From positions 1 to 15,017 of the forward strand of contig CAYZXK010000137.1 of the NCBI GenBank assembly GCA_964482395.1: a stretch of DNA of 15,017 nucleotides. Direction: 5' to 3'. Source of the DNA: CAYZXK01 sp964482395. Its GTDB lineage: Bacteria; Planctomycetota; Phycisphaerae; UBA1845; Fen-1342. This document shows positions 5,889-13,115 of this stretch, piece after piece (within the stretch, counting starts at the first letter, position 1; the number at the start of each line of letters is the position of its first letter). The position numbers were made by a program, and so were the translations under genes. A model generated the notes under the pieces. That model made no database searches. It was not told the DNA's origin and saw nothing but the letters and a program-made list of their open reading frames with translations.

Positions 5889-7196
5889 CTATTCGGCCTG
5901 ACCGTCGGTCAAAACCACGCTGTCGGCTTCGACCTCATAGAGGCCGGTGTAAGTATTCTCGATGGGCTCCTCGCCGATGAACTCCCGGACGGTCGGGTGC
6001 CCTTCGCCCATGCGTCGGGCCAGGTCCAGGACCATTTCGACCGCCTCATCGTGGTTTCGGGCCACCACCTGGTAGGCCCGCACGAAGCGGGTGAAGCGGC
6101 CCGGCGCTAGGGAATCATCGGCCGGCTTGCGGATCTCGGACAGACCCGGCCGGTAGTCCGCCTCCACCAGCAGGCAGTACCAGTAGGCTTTGTCCACCGG
6201 TTCGCCGGCGACCCGCCGATAGGCATCGCACAGCTCCACCGTGCAGGCATTGGCGGCGTACGCCCGGGCCAGAAGACACTCGCACCGCGGCCGCAGCTTG
6301 TGCCGGGCGAAGAAGTCCATGGCCATTTCCATGGTGTAGGTGGACTCCCCCGGGTCGGCGAAGCGCCGACGCGCCAAAAGCCGCTCGTAAATGGCCCTCG
6401 CCCCCCGAATCTGCCCTTCGCCCTCCAGAGTCAGGGCCCGCAACACCCAGGGCCGGGCCGAACGCGGCTCGATCCTCTGCAAGTGACGAAGCTGGACGCG
6501 AGCCACCCGCAACTGGTTGGCCTGGACCGCGGTCACACCCCAGTTCAGTCGCAGCTCCGACGCGTCCGGCTCCAGCCGCTCAGCCTGGCGATAGCAGGCG
6601 AAGGCTTCCTCATACTCCTCATCGTCGCTATGCAAGATCCCCAGCGTGATCCACTGGGCCGCGTCATCGGGAACCAGCGAAAGGTATCGCTTCAGTACGA
6701 CCTTGGCCTGGTCGAGCCTGCCGGCCTCGATCAGAGCATTGGCCTTGTGCTCCAGCACCCAGTCGATGTCAGCCCCCAGCTCCAGGGCCCGATCGTACAG
6801 TTCGATCGCCCGCTCGTAATCTCGCAACTTCTCGCAGGTCAGCGCCAGATTGGCCAGCAGAACCTCGTCATCCGGAACCAGCTCCAGGGCCCGCTCCAGG
6901 GCCTGCTGGGCTTGCTCGAGCTGGTCGCAGTTCGACAACACCACCCCGAGAGTGCCCAGCAGCCGGGCCGAGTCCGGAAACTCCTCCAGTACGGGCTGGA
7001 GGGTCTGAAGCGCTTCCTCGTCGGCTCCCAATTCGGTCAGGGCCCAGGCCCGCAGGCTGACCCACTCGATTCGGTCATCCGCCTGTAATTCCTCTGCTTC
7101 CAGCTCACTCAAACACTTGAGGCACTCTTCGGCCTGGCCCGCGGCCAGCAGCCGGCTAGCCTCCTCCAGAACCGCATCAATCTCTTCCGGTTCCAT
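5889..7196 (-). CDS. Tetratricopeptide-repeat protein (435 aa)
   Basis: This soluble protein of 435 residues has no signal peptide and starts at ATG 7196, just after a weak AGGA. An acidic N-terminus (MEPEEIDAVLEEA) leads into about six TPR units between residues 40 and 280. The clearest are 77-110 (ARLLGTLGVVL...ALELVPDD), 111-143 (LLANLALTCEKL...ALELG), 145-177 and 179-211 (ITLGILHS...RLEPDAS). The unit near 300-330 is degenerate. The C-terminal 100 residues are not TPR-like; they include YWYCLLVEADYRP, a helical stretch (RFVRAYQVVARNHDEAVEMVLDL, 370-392) and IENTYTGLYEVEADSV. TPRs act as protein-binding scaffolds, and the partner cannot be named. The longer in-frame start (7397) was rejected because it would overrun the divergent gene. 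Its stop lies 14 nt from that of lutBC. Confidence 0.9.
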   Translation of the reverse strand: MEPEEIDAVLEEASRLLAAGQAEECLKCLSELEAEELQADDRIEWVSLRAWALTELGADEEALQTLQPVLEEFPDSARLLGTLGVVLSNCDQLEQAQQALERALELVPDDEVLLANLALTCEKLRDYERAIELYDRALELGADIDWVLEHKANALIEAGRLDQAKVVLKRYLSLVPDDAAQWITLGILHSDDEEYEEAFACYRQAERLEPDASELRLNWGVTAVQANQLRVARVQLRHLQRIEPRSARPWVLRALTLEGEGQIRGARAIYERLLARRRFADPGESTYTMEMAMDFFARHKLRPRCECLLARAYAANACTVELCDAYRRVAGEPVDKAYWYCLLVEADYRPGLSEIRKPADDSLAPGRFTRFVRAYQVVARNHDEAVEMVLDLARRMGEGHPTVREFIGEEPIENTYTGLYEVEADSVVLTDGQAE

Positions 7197-7281
7197 TTTC
7201 CTGTCCGTTGGCCACTGGCCGGTCGCGCCGGGCCCCAAGCGGCCCGATGGCCACGGCCGGCCGCCCCAAGCCACCCTTGGC

Positions 7282-7287
7282 ATTATA
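7282..7287 (-). promoter_or_regulatory. Perfect -10 box upstream of the TPR gene
   Basis: Read on the minus strand, positions 7287-7282 are TATAAT, 85 nt upstream of the TPR gene start, in the 161-nt gap shared with the divergent lipoprotein-like gene. I see no good -35 at 16-18 nt, only TCCCAC at 17 nt. In a genome this rich in GC a perfect TATAAT is a meaningful hint. The same box occurs upstream of pepD. Confidence 0.4.
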
Positions 7288-7357
7288 CCCTGTCCGCTCT
7301 GCCAGTGGGATGCTTGGCCGGCCTTGCACTGGCGCCCGGGTTGTGCACCATACCGGC

Positions 7358-7999
7358 ATGAACACCAGGTTTCTGAATAGTCGAATGGGAGCTGCACGCG
7401 GGCCAGCGGTTTGGGCGGGTCTGCTCGGCGTCTTGGCAGCCGCCCAGACCGGCTGCGTTGAGCTGTCCTACAACCAAATTCAGCTCGGGCAGGAGGAGCG
7501 CGTTTGCCGGCGTGCTCTGCCGGAAGACCAGACCATCAGCACTCCGAAAACGATCTGCTCGCTCGAGCGGGGCCCGAGTGGCCGGACGGACGCAATCGTG
7601 GTTCTGCTGGCCGCCGATCGTCGGGTGGCAGGCAAGCTGCATGCCGTCCACATTGAAAGCCGATGGGGGCCGCAGCGCCAGATGAGCTACCAGCTTCGCG
7701 GGGAACTCGACCCGCAGCTTCTGGGCCTGGCGGCGACCGGGCCGATCGACGTCTCGCGCGTGCTGGCCGACGAACTGACCAACCTGCCAGAAGACGCTTT
7801 CGCCCGCACTACCCAAGCCTGGGTTGCCGGCGGACTGGTGCGGCTGCTGGAGCGTTGGCCACAAGCGGGGCCGGCCGGGCCGGCGGCCGAACGCCATGCC
7901 GACCTGCTGGACCGCATCCCGGGAGGTGGAACCGCACGGATCACGATCGACGATCGCGGCAGGTACCTGCTGGAATACATCCAAGCGGGCGGAGATTGA
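7358..7999 (+). CDS. Putative lipoprotein of unknown function (213 aa)
   Basis: This 213-residue ORF has coding-like composition but no family I recognise. The N-terminus has Arg residues (4, 9, 14), a hydrophobic segment (GPAVWAGLLGVLAAAQ, 15-30) and TGC at residues 31-33, suggesting a lipoprotein or Sec signal; Gln at -3 makes the lipobox poor. The mature region starts VELSYNQIQLGQEERVCRRALPE. It then has a beta-rich part around 90-125 (DAIVVLLAADRRVAG, HAVHIESRWG), a helical part (DVSRVLADELTNLPEDAF) and a closing strand pair (TARITIDDRGRYLLEYI). ATG 7358 is used; ATG 7385 in the same frame is an alternative. Neither has a ribosome site, so the start is uncertain. It is divergent from the TPR gene and convergent with the parvulin gene (34-nt gap). 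Confidence 0.75.
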   Translation: MNTRFLNSRMGAARGPAVWAGLLGVLAAAQTGCVELSYNQIQLGQEERVCRRALPEDQTISTPKTICSLERGPSGRTDAIVVLLAADRRVAGKLHAVHIESRWGPQRQMSYQLRGELDPQLLGLAATGPIDVSRVLADELTNLPEDAFARTTQAWVAGGLVRLLERWPQAGPAGPAAERHADLLDRIPGGGTARITIDDRGRYLLEYIQAGGD

Positions 8000-8033
8000 T
8001 TGGCGGAGGCGGCGACCCGCGGTCTTTCAGGCC

Positions 8034-9176
8034 TCAGTGCGCGGGCTGCGATGTCGGCAGCGGGCTGGCTGGTCCGGTCGCGGTCGGTCCAAACCCGGGG
8101 GCGTAGACAATCTGGGCCGTGGCTCGCAGCTCCGACGCGTACCGGCGCAATTCTTCCTGAAGTTTGCGGTCCTTGATGAACATCCGGATTCCCGGGCCGA
8201 CCTTCTCCAGGGGCAGGGTTTGGGGCCCGGTCCGGTCGGTCACCTTGAGAATGTGATAGCCGCGCGGCGTCTCGACTATGTCGCTGATCTGGCCGACCTG
8301 AAGTGCGAATGCCGCCGTCGCAAAGCTTTCCGGCACCCAGTCCTGCCGTCCGAAGTATCCGACGTCGCCGCCGCGAACCTTGGACCGGCAGGTCGAATAG
8401 CGGGCCGCCAGGGCGGCAAAGTCCGCTCCGGGCTGCCGCGCCTCAGCCAGGATTTCCTCAGCTCGCTTCCGAGCATCAGCCTTCTGCTCCGAGCTGGCGT
8501 TCTCTGTACCGATCAGGATATGACTGGCCCGCACCTGCTCGGGCTTCTTGAACCGACGTTCCAGTCGCTGTTTGTAGAACTCGGCGACTTCCTCGTCCGT
8601 GACCTGGCCCGCGGCCGGAACCATCTGCTCGATCAGCCGCTTGCGGAGCACGGCTCGTCGCTGCTTGACATCCGAGATCCGGCTGGTCAGGAACTCCTCC
8701 AGCGTCTGCCCTTTGGCAAACAGAAGCTGACATTCCAGTTGTTCGCGGGTGATTCCCTGCACCGCCAGGTAGCCCTCCATCTCCTCCTGTACCTCCCTGG
8801 CCATCTCAGCGTCTGAAATGGTCAGGCCCGCGGCCTCCACTTGCTCGTCCAGCAGGCGATCGTCGATCAGGGTTTCAAGCAGATGCAACCGCTGAGTGTC
8901 CAGAATGCCGGCGGCGGCGGGATGCTTGAGCACTTCCAGCGGCGTACGGCCCTGGATCTGCTCCTCTATCTCGGCCCGTCGAATCTGGTAGCCGTTGACC
9001 GTGGCGGCGATCTCCCCGGCCGGGATCGTAGTCGGTGCCGAAGTGGACAGGCCCTGTGCCAGCCCCCAGCCGCTGCACAAACCCACCAGGATAGTGCCTA
9101 CCCATGGCCGCAGGCCCGTGGGGCTCTGGCTGGCCTGCCTGGACCCTGCGGCGCGGATTGGCCGACGATCGGACAT
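8034..9176 (-). CDS. Exported parvulin-type peptidyl-prolyl cis-trans isomerase
   Basis: This protein probably helps fold exported proteins by isomerising X-Pro bonds. Its 380 residues comprise a long basic n-region and a hydrophobic signal or anchor segment (residues 24-42, PWVGTILVGLCSGWGLAQG). A SurA/PrsA-like helical region (55-205) follows, starting IAATVNGYQIRRAEIEEQI. The parvulin domain (about 212-315) has the hallmarks VRASHILIG, FAALAARYSTCRS, GGDVGYFGRQDWVPESF, and VETPRGYHILKVTDR. The C-terminus is Pro/Ala/Ser-rich (360-380). The start at ATG 9176 is supported by AAAGGA 6 nt upstream. It lies 47 nt downstream of the HTH-EIIA gene on the same strand, so it is probably cotranscribed, although no functional link is obvious. 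A PrsA- or SurA-like role is inferred; the exact orthologue is not assigned. Confidence 0.9.
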   Translation of the reverse strand: MSDRRPIRAAGSRQASQSPTGLRPWVGTILVGLCSGWGLAQGLSTSAPTTIPAGEIAATVNGYQIRRAEIEEQIQGRTPLEVLKHPAAAGILDTQRLHLLETLIDDRLLDEQVEAAGLTISDAEMAREVQEEMEGYLAVQGITREQLECQLLFAKGQTLEEFLTSRISDVKQRRAVLRKRLIEQMVPAAGQVTDEEVAEFYKQRLERRFKKPEQVRASHILIGTENASSEQKADARKRAEEILAEARQPGADFAALAARYSTCRSKVRGGDVGYFGRQDWVPESFATAAFALQVGQISDIVETPRGYHILKVTDRTGPQTLPLEKVGPGIRMFIKDRKLQEELRRYASELRATAQIVYAPGFGPTATGPASPLPTSQPAH

Positions 9177-9223
9177 GTGAATTCCTTTCTTCCGGCCCTG
9201 CCCGCCGGCGGACTGCTAGCGGT

Positions 9224-9943
9224 TCAGACCGATCGACTTCCGGCGACAAACTCCTCTTCGGTATCGAGCATCAGGCGGAGAGCTTCCGGAGCGGTTTCGA
9301 CTGCTCGCAGCCGATCCGCCAGGTCGGTGCTGAACATCATAGCCAGCCGGGCCAGTATCCCAAGGTGCTGGCGCTCGTCATTGGCGCACACCAACACGAA
9401 CAGGTCGGTCAGACGGCCATCCGGGGCATTGAACGGGACGCCTCCCGGGACCCGCGCTAGACAAATCAGCGGCTCGGCCGTGGCGTATGGCAGTGGGCGA
9501 CGCGGGTGCGGAAAGGCCAGCCCGCGGGGCAGGGCGGTCGGACCCAGCGCCTCCCGCTCCTCCAGGGCTGCGGCAATCTCCTGCGGGTCGTAGACCAACT
9601 GCGTGCGCTCGGCCAGCCGAACCAGCTCGCGCAGGACCGAGGCTCGCGACTTGGCGGCCAGGTGCAGCTCGATACCCTCCAGTGCCAGGAAGGCTCCGAT
9701 AATACGGTCCTCGCTGTCGCGGCGCATGGCCCGTTCCAGGTTGCGGATGTGCAGCTCGTCGAGGGTGTGCAACGTCCGCTGGAGCCAGTCCAGCATCTGG
9801 GCCCGGTTAAAACGCCATTCTCCGCCAACCATCTGGCCGGGCAGCTTCCCCCGCTCGGCCCATTTCCGCAGCGTGCGCGCATCCATCCCGATGTGCCGGG
9901 CGAGCTCCTCAAGCGACATGTTCCGGTATGGCATACGCTGCAC
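9224..9943 (-). CDS. Excisionase-type HTH fused to PTS EIIA (PtsN/fructose type)
   Basis: The 239-residue protein starts with a MerR/excisionase-type HTH (residues 9-56): SLEELARHIGMDARTLRKWAERGKLP, followed by a GGEWRF wing. A short helical link (57-78) leads to an EIIA domain of the fructose/nitrogen class (about 80-230). The phosphoryl-acceptor His lies in PRGLAFPHPRRPLP (His146); other family features are ILARLAMMFS and a C-terminal helix. EIIA domains receive phosphate from HPr-like proteins, so this looks like a DNA-binding protein whose activity follows PTS phosphorylation. No EI, HPr or EIIBC gene lies in the window. The start is uncertain: GTG 9943, ATG 9934 and ATG 9919 are all in frame and none has a good ribosome site. 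A -10-like TAAGAT (9964-9959) would give a very short leader. Confidence 0.9.
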   Translation of the reverse strand: MQRMPYRNMSLEELARHIGMDARTLRKWAERGKLPGQMVGGEWRFNRAQMLDWLQRTLHTLDELHIRNLERAMRRDSEDRIIGAFLALEGIELHLAAKSRASVLRELVRLAERTQLVYDPQEIAAALEEREALGPTALPRGLAFPHPRRPLPYATAEPLICLARVPGGVPFNAPDGRLTDLFVLVCANDERQHLGILARLAMMFSTDLADRLRAVETAPEALRLMLDTEEEFVAGSRSV

Positions 9944-9971
9944 CAGTGCGTCACTGTCATCTTATCGACCT

Positions 9972-9997
9972 GTGGGCCGGGAAATAAAGCGGCCCGC
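9972..9997 (-). terminator. Hairpin between the TIM-barrel and HTH-EIIA genes
   Basis: GTGGGCCG (9972-9979) pairs with CGGCCCGC (9990-9997), 8 bp including one G-U wobble, around a 10-nt A/T-rich loop. It lies 57 nt downstream of the TIM-barrel gene stop and 29 nt upstream of the HTH-EIIA start in the direction of transcription. It may terminate the upstream transcript and so separate the two genes. No T tract follows on the minus strand. Confidence 0.35.
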
Positions 9998-10053
9998 GGT
10001 CATGGTACCCGGCCGGCGCCGGACGTTCCGCCGCAGGCATTGGTCGCGGTTGC

Positions 10054-10818
10054 CTACAACCGTCCCAGGCCCCGCAGGAACCCGACCGACTCGGCCACCC
10101 GGTCGCATACCAGCCGCTCGGTCTTGGCTTCCCCCTCGATCCCCTCTATCTCAATCGTATACGGGCCGGCGAACCCCGCCGCATCCAGCATCTCGAAGAC
10201 CTCGCCGAATCGCACGATACCCCGCCCCAGGGCCGGAAAATACCAGTGTCGGTAACCGCCATCGGTGTCCTTGAGGTGCACCGCGCCCACATAGTGGACG
10301 ATCCGACCAAGCTCGGCCAGGGCGTCTGCATCGCGGTTATAGAAGTAAATATTGGCCGTATCGAAGTTTATGCGCACGTTCGGGTGGTCGACCTCTCGCA
10401 TGGTCGCCAAGGCCGTCTCGGCGTTGGTCACCAGGTCGGGATGCGTTTCCAGCACGATCGTCACGCCGTGATCGGCCGCGACCCGTCCCGCTTCGTGCAG
10501 CCGACGGCAGGCGGTACTGAAGGAGGTCGCCCCGGCCTTGGCCGAGGTGAACATGATCTTGCTCCCCAGTGCGTCGAAGATCGGCATTTGCTGCGCGATC
10601 CGGGCCGCCAGGTCGGGCCGGCCGGGGTCGCACTCGGCGTGCAGGCTGCTGGCAGCCAGCCCGTAGCGCTGAAGCTCCGTCCGCGTCTGGTCGACCCTCT
10701 CCGGCGGAGGCAGCGGAATCTCGACATAACGGATACCCAGGCTGGCCAGATGCTCATAGGCCAGAGCCGGGAACGGCTCGTAGCTTTGGACCCTGCAAGC
10801 CAGAATGTTCCGACTCAT
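10054..10818 (-). CDS. Xylose-isomerase-like TIM-barrel sugar isomerase/epimerase
   Basis: This cytoplasmic 254-residue protein belongs to the AP-endonuclease-2/xylose-isomerase-like superfamily, whose members isomerise or epimerise sugars and inositols with a divalent metal. Probable metal ligands stand at the usual strand ends: Glu124 (IVLETHPD), Asp153 (INFDTANIYF), His181 (GAVHLKDTDG) and Glu223 or Glu225 (YTIEIEG). The N-terminal strand carries YVEIPLPPPE (31-40) and the second SSLHAECDP (57-65). The start at ATG 10818 has GGAG about 9 nt upstream. The substrate cannot be told from sequence; hydroxypyruvate isomerase, tagatose-3-epimerase-like and inosose-related members share this layout. 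It is transcribed divergently from the P5C dehydrogenase and followed by the HTH-EIIA gene. Confidence 0.88.
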   Translation of the reverse strand: MSRNILACRVQSYEPFPALAYEHLASLGIRYVEIPLPPPERVDQTRTELQRYGLAASSLHAECDPGRPDLAARIAQQMPIFDALGSKIMFTSAKAGATSFSTACRRLHEAGRVAADHGVTIVLETHPDLVTNAETALATMREVDHPNVRINFDTANIYFYNRDADALAELGRIVHYVGAVHLKDTDGGYRHWYFPALGRGIVRFGEVFEMLDAAGFAGPYTIEIEGIEGEAKTERLVCDRVAESVGFLRGLGRL

Positions 10819-10866
10819 GACCGGGCTCTCCGGGCGTCTCTTGAGCCGTAGCTCGCCGCGAACTTC

Positions 10867-10895
10867 ACTATTGCCCGGCGGTGTCCGGTAGTCAA
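10867..10895 (-). promoter_or_regulatory. Promoter for the TIM-barrel gene
   Basis: On the minus strand, TTGACT (10895-10890) and AATAGT (10872-10867) are separated by exactly 17 nt. The -35 matches consensus at 5 of 6 positions and the -10 at 4 of 6. Transcription would start near 10860, about 42 nt upstream of the start codon. It faces away from the promoter proposed for the dehydrogenase. Confidence 0.5.
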
Positions 10896-10910
10896 CCGCC
10901 GGGCCGGCAG

Positions 10911-10939
10911 TTCACTGCCCGCGCGGGTGCGGTTATACT
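10911..10939 (+). promoter_or_regulatory. Promoter for the P5C dehydrogenase gene
   Basis: TTCACT (10911-10916) and TATACT (10934-10939) are separated by exactly 17 nt. The -35 matches consensus at 4 of 6 positions and the -10 at 5 of 6. Transcription would start near 10946, about 33 nt before ATG 10979. The -35 boxes of the two divergent promoters are only 15 nt apart, so a regulator bound between them could act on both. Confidence 0.5.
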
Positions 10940-10978
10940 CCTCGTCCTGAGCAAACCCGGTACATCGGAGATGGTCTT

Positions 10979-12559
10979 ATGCTGATGCCCTATCGTCCCG
11001 AACCCTATGTCGATTTTTCGCAAGATCAGCCCCGGCAGAAGATGATCGCTGCCCTCGAGCAGGTCCGTGGCCAGCTCGGACAGACCTACCCGCTGCTGAT
11101 CGGCGGGAGGAAGGTCGAGACCGGGCAGAAAGTAGAATCGGTCATGCCCGCCAGTCCCAAGACGGTGGTTGGGGCGGTCACTAAGGCTGGGCCGGACCAA
11201 GCCGAGCAGGCCATGCAGGCCGCTTTGGCCGCGTTCAGGAGCTGGAGCCGGGTCGAGCCGGAGACCCGGGCTCGCATCCTGTTCAAGGCGGCGGCCATCA
11301 TGCGCCGTCGCATCTATGAGTTGGCCGCCTGGATGTGTTTCGAGGTTTCCAAGAGCTGGATTGAAGCCTACGCCGATGTCTGTGAGGCCATAGATTTCCT
11401 GGAGTTCTACGGCCGGGAGATGATCCGGCTGGGGGGACCGCAGCCGGTGACACCCTATCCCGGCGAGGATAATGAGCTGCGTTACATTCCGCTGGGCGTG
11501 GGGGTGGTGATCCCGCCCTGGAATTTCCCGCTGGCGATCTGCACCGGGATGACCAGCGCCGCGATCGTGACCGGCAACACGGTGGTGCTCAAGCCGGCCA
11601 GCACCGCCCCGGTCATCGCCGCCAAGATGACCGAGATTTTTGAGCAGGCCGGCCTGCCGCCGGGAGTTCTGAACTACTGCCCTGGCTCCGGTGGCCAGAT
11701 CGGGGATTTCCTGGTGGAGCATCCCAAGACCCGCTTCGTGTCCTTCACCGGATCAATGGAGGTCGGGCTGCGGATTTTCGAGAAATGCGGCCGAATATCG
11801 CCCGGACAGATTTGGCTGAAGCGTTCCATTCTGGAGATGGGCGGTAAGGACTGCATCGTGGTGGATGAGACCGCCGACCTGGACGCCGCCGCGGAAGGCA
11901 TAGTCGCTTCCGCCTTCGGATTCCAAGGTCAGAAATGCTCGGCCTGCTCGCGGGCCATCCTGGTGCGAGACATCCATGACCGGGTGCTGGAACAGGTCGT
12001 CGAGCGATCCAAGAGGCTTTCGGTCGGCGACACCACCAGCCAAGAGAATTTCTACATGGGCGCGGTGATCGACGAGCCGTCGTATAGGAAAATCAACGAA
12101 TACATCGGGATCGGCCGCAAAGAGGGGCGAATTGTTCTTGGGGGCGGGCCGGGCGGCCAACTGGCCGGCGGCTGCCCGCCGCCACCCGTCGGCGGATACT
12201 TCATCCCGCCCACCATCGTGGCCGGCGTCGATCGCAATGCCAAGATCGCCCAGGAGGAGATTTTCGGACCGGTGCTGGCGGTCATCCAGGCCAGGGATTT
12301 CGACGACGCGCTGGAGATCGCCAACGGCACCAGGTTCGGCCTCACCGGCGCTCTGTATTCCAACGACCGCTTCCGGCTGGAACGCGCCCGGCACGAATTC
12401 CACGTCGGGAACCTGTACTTCAACCGCAAGTGCACGGGGGCGCTGGTTGACGTGCAACCCTTCGGCGGATTCAACATGTCCGGCACCGACAGCAAGGCCG
12501 GCGGCCGCGACTACCTGCTGTTGTTCATGCAAGGCAAAGCCATCGCCGAGCGGTTGTAG
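10979..12559 (+). CDS. rocA: L-glutamate gamma-semialdehyde (1-pyrroline-5-carboxylate) dehydrogenase
   Basis: This enzyme oxidises glutamate-gamma-semialdehyde (from proline or arginine/ornithine breakdown) to glutamate with NAD(P)+. The 526-residue protein is typical of stand-alone RocA/PruA enzymes (about 515). Recognisable parts are IPPWNFPLAI (cofactor region), SFTGSMEVG (nucleotide-binding loop), LEMGGKD with general base Glu286, GFQGQKCSACSRA with nucleophile Cys320, QEEIFGPVLAV, and the RocA-specific tail FHVGNLYFNRKCTGAL...PFGGFNMSGTDSKAGG. That tail, with VYMG/FYMG-type and YGLTGA-type segments, separates it from general aldehyde dehydrogenases. The start at ATG 10979 has GGAG 8 nt upstream. 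No proline dehydrogenase (PutA/PutB-type) gene is adjacent, so the source of substrate lies elsewhere. Confidence 0.94.
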   Translation: MLMPYRPEPYVDFSQDQPRQKMIAALEQVRGQLGQTYPLLIGGRKVETGQKVESVMPASPKTVVGAVTKAGPDQAEQAMQAALAAFRSWSRVEPETRARILFKAAAIMRRRIYELAAWMCFEVSKSWIEAYADVCEAIDFLEFYGREMIRLGGPQPVTPYPGEDNELRYIPLGVGVVIPPWNFPLAICTGMTSAAIVTGNTVVLKPASTAPVIAAKMTEIFEQAGLPPGVLNYCPGSGGQIGDFLVEHPKTRFVSFTGSMEVGLRIFEKCGRISPGQIWLKRSILEMGGKDCIVVDETADLDAAAEGIVASAFGFQGQKCSACSRAILVRDIHDRVLEQVVERSKRLSVGDTTSQENFYMGAVIDEPSYRKINEYIGIGRKEGRIVLGGGPGGQLAGGCPPPPVGGYFIPPTIVAGVDRNAKIAQEEIFGPVLAVIQARDFDDALEIANGTRFGLTGALYSNDRFRLERARHEFHVGNLYFNRKCTGALVDVQPFGGFNMSGTDSKAGGRDYLLLFMQGKAIAERL

Positions 12560-12568
12560 CAAACTGCC

Positions 12569-12602
12569 GGGCCAGGAGGCGATTGGTGATTTCCTCTGGC
12601 CC
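12569..12602 (+). terminator. Strong hairpin after the P5C dehydrogenase
   Basis: GGGCCAGGAGG (12569-12579) pairs with CCTCTGGCCC (12593-12602): ten base pairs with a single bulged G, around a 13-nt loop. It begins 9 nt after the dehydrogenase stop codon, a typical terminator position. No T tract follows, so it may act as a transcript-stabilising 3' stem instead. It separates the dehydrogenase from the HepT-like gene. The rest of the spacer, to 12738, shows nothing I can identify. Confidence 0.5.
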
Positions 12603-12738
12603 ACCATTGAGCGAATCGCGACCGGACCCTTGTCGCTGCGAACCTGCCAGCGACCGCTACGTGCGACCACCCGAGGCCTGGAGGCTGCCGGCGAGTCTGA
12701 GAATGATCTCCCCATGCTTTGCAAAGATTCTCCCGCCC

Positions 12739-12744
12739 AGGAGG
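12739..12744 (+). promoter_or_regulatory. Ribosome binding site of the HepT-like gene
   Basis: AGGAGG lies 7 nt before an in-frame GTG (12752) and 10 nt before the adjacent ATG (12755). Both codons could serve as the start, giving proteins that differ by one residue. The site rules out the longer in-frame start at 12719, which lies upstream of it. Confidence 0.6.
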
Positions 12745-12754
12745 CTGGCGTGTG

Positions 12755-13096
12755 ATGGATGACGACGCGAATGCCTCGCGCTTGCGGCAGATGCTGGAGG
12801 CGGCCCGCGCATTGCGCGACCTGGTGATGGAAAAAACCTGGGACGACTACTGCCAAGATGGGCAACTCCGCCAGGCGATCCACAACTCCCTGGTATACAT
12901 CGGGGAGTTGGCTGAGCAGGTTTCCAGACCGTACCGCGAGTCGCATCTGGAGATCCCCTGGAGCCGGCTGGCCGAGCAGCCCGAAATGCTGACGCGCCAG
13001 CCCGAGAGCATCGATCACGCTTTGGTCTGGCGGGTCGCGATCTATCGCATCCCGATGCTCGTCAGCATGCTCGAGCGCTACGCGAGACCGGTCTGA
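12755..13096 (+). CDS. HepT/DUF86-like (HEPN fold) protein lacking the RNase motif
   Basis: The 113-residue protein follows the layout of HepT-type DUF86 proteins, the HEPN RNase toxins of HepT-MntA modules. It has a first helix SRLRQMLEAARAL (8-20), then DDYCQDGQLRQAIHNSLVYIGELAEQVS (30-57), then ESHLEIPW (62-69), ending ALVWRVAIYRIPMLVSMLERY. In active members IPW is followed by a RNxxxHxY-type catalytic motif about 7-15 residues later. Here that segment (76-84) reads PEMLTRQPE and has neither the His nor the Tyr, so RNase activity looks lost. No MntA-type nucleotidyltransferase ORF lies within 190 nt upstream or before the convergent pepD. It could be a decayed toxin, an antitoxin-like decoy or a repurposed helical protein. 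Fold assignment is fairly sure; function is not. Confidence 0.8.
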   Translation: MDDDANASRLRQMLEAARALRDLVMEKTWDDYCQDGQLRQAIHNSLVYIGELAEQVSRPYRESHLEIPWSRLAEQPEMLTRQPESIDHALVWRVAIYRIPMLVSMLERYARPV

Positions 13097-13115
13097 GAGC
13101 GGGCCTGCCGCGACG

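Noticed and set aside
6300..7088. 262-codon plus-strand ORF opposite the TPR gene
   Set aside because: The TPR pattern on the minus strand is unmistakable; this frame is an antisense shadow.
8016..8045. CCCGCG/CGCGGG inverted repeat between the lipoprotein-like gene and the parvulin gene
   Set aside because: The 18-nt loop, 6-bp stem and overlap with the parvulin C-terminal codons make a terminator call unsupported.
12560..12754. Search for an MntA-type nucleotidyltransferase upstream of the HepT-like gene
   Set aside because: No frame shows a GSxARG-type motif or an adequate ORF; the spacer holds only the terminator-like hairpin and the ribosome site.
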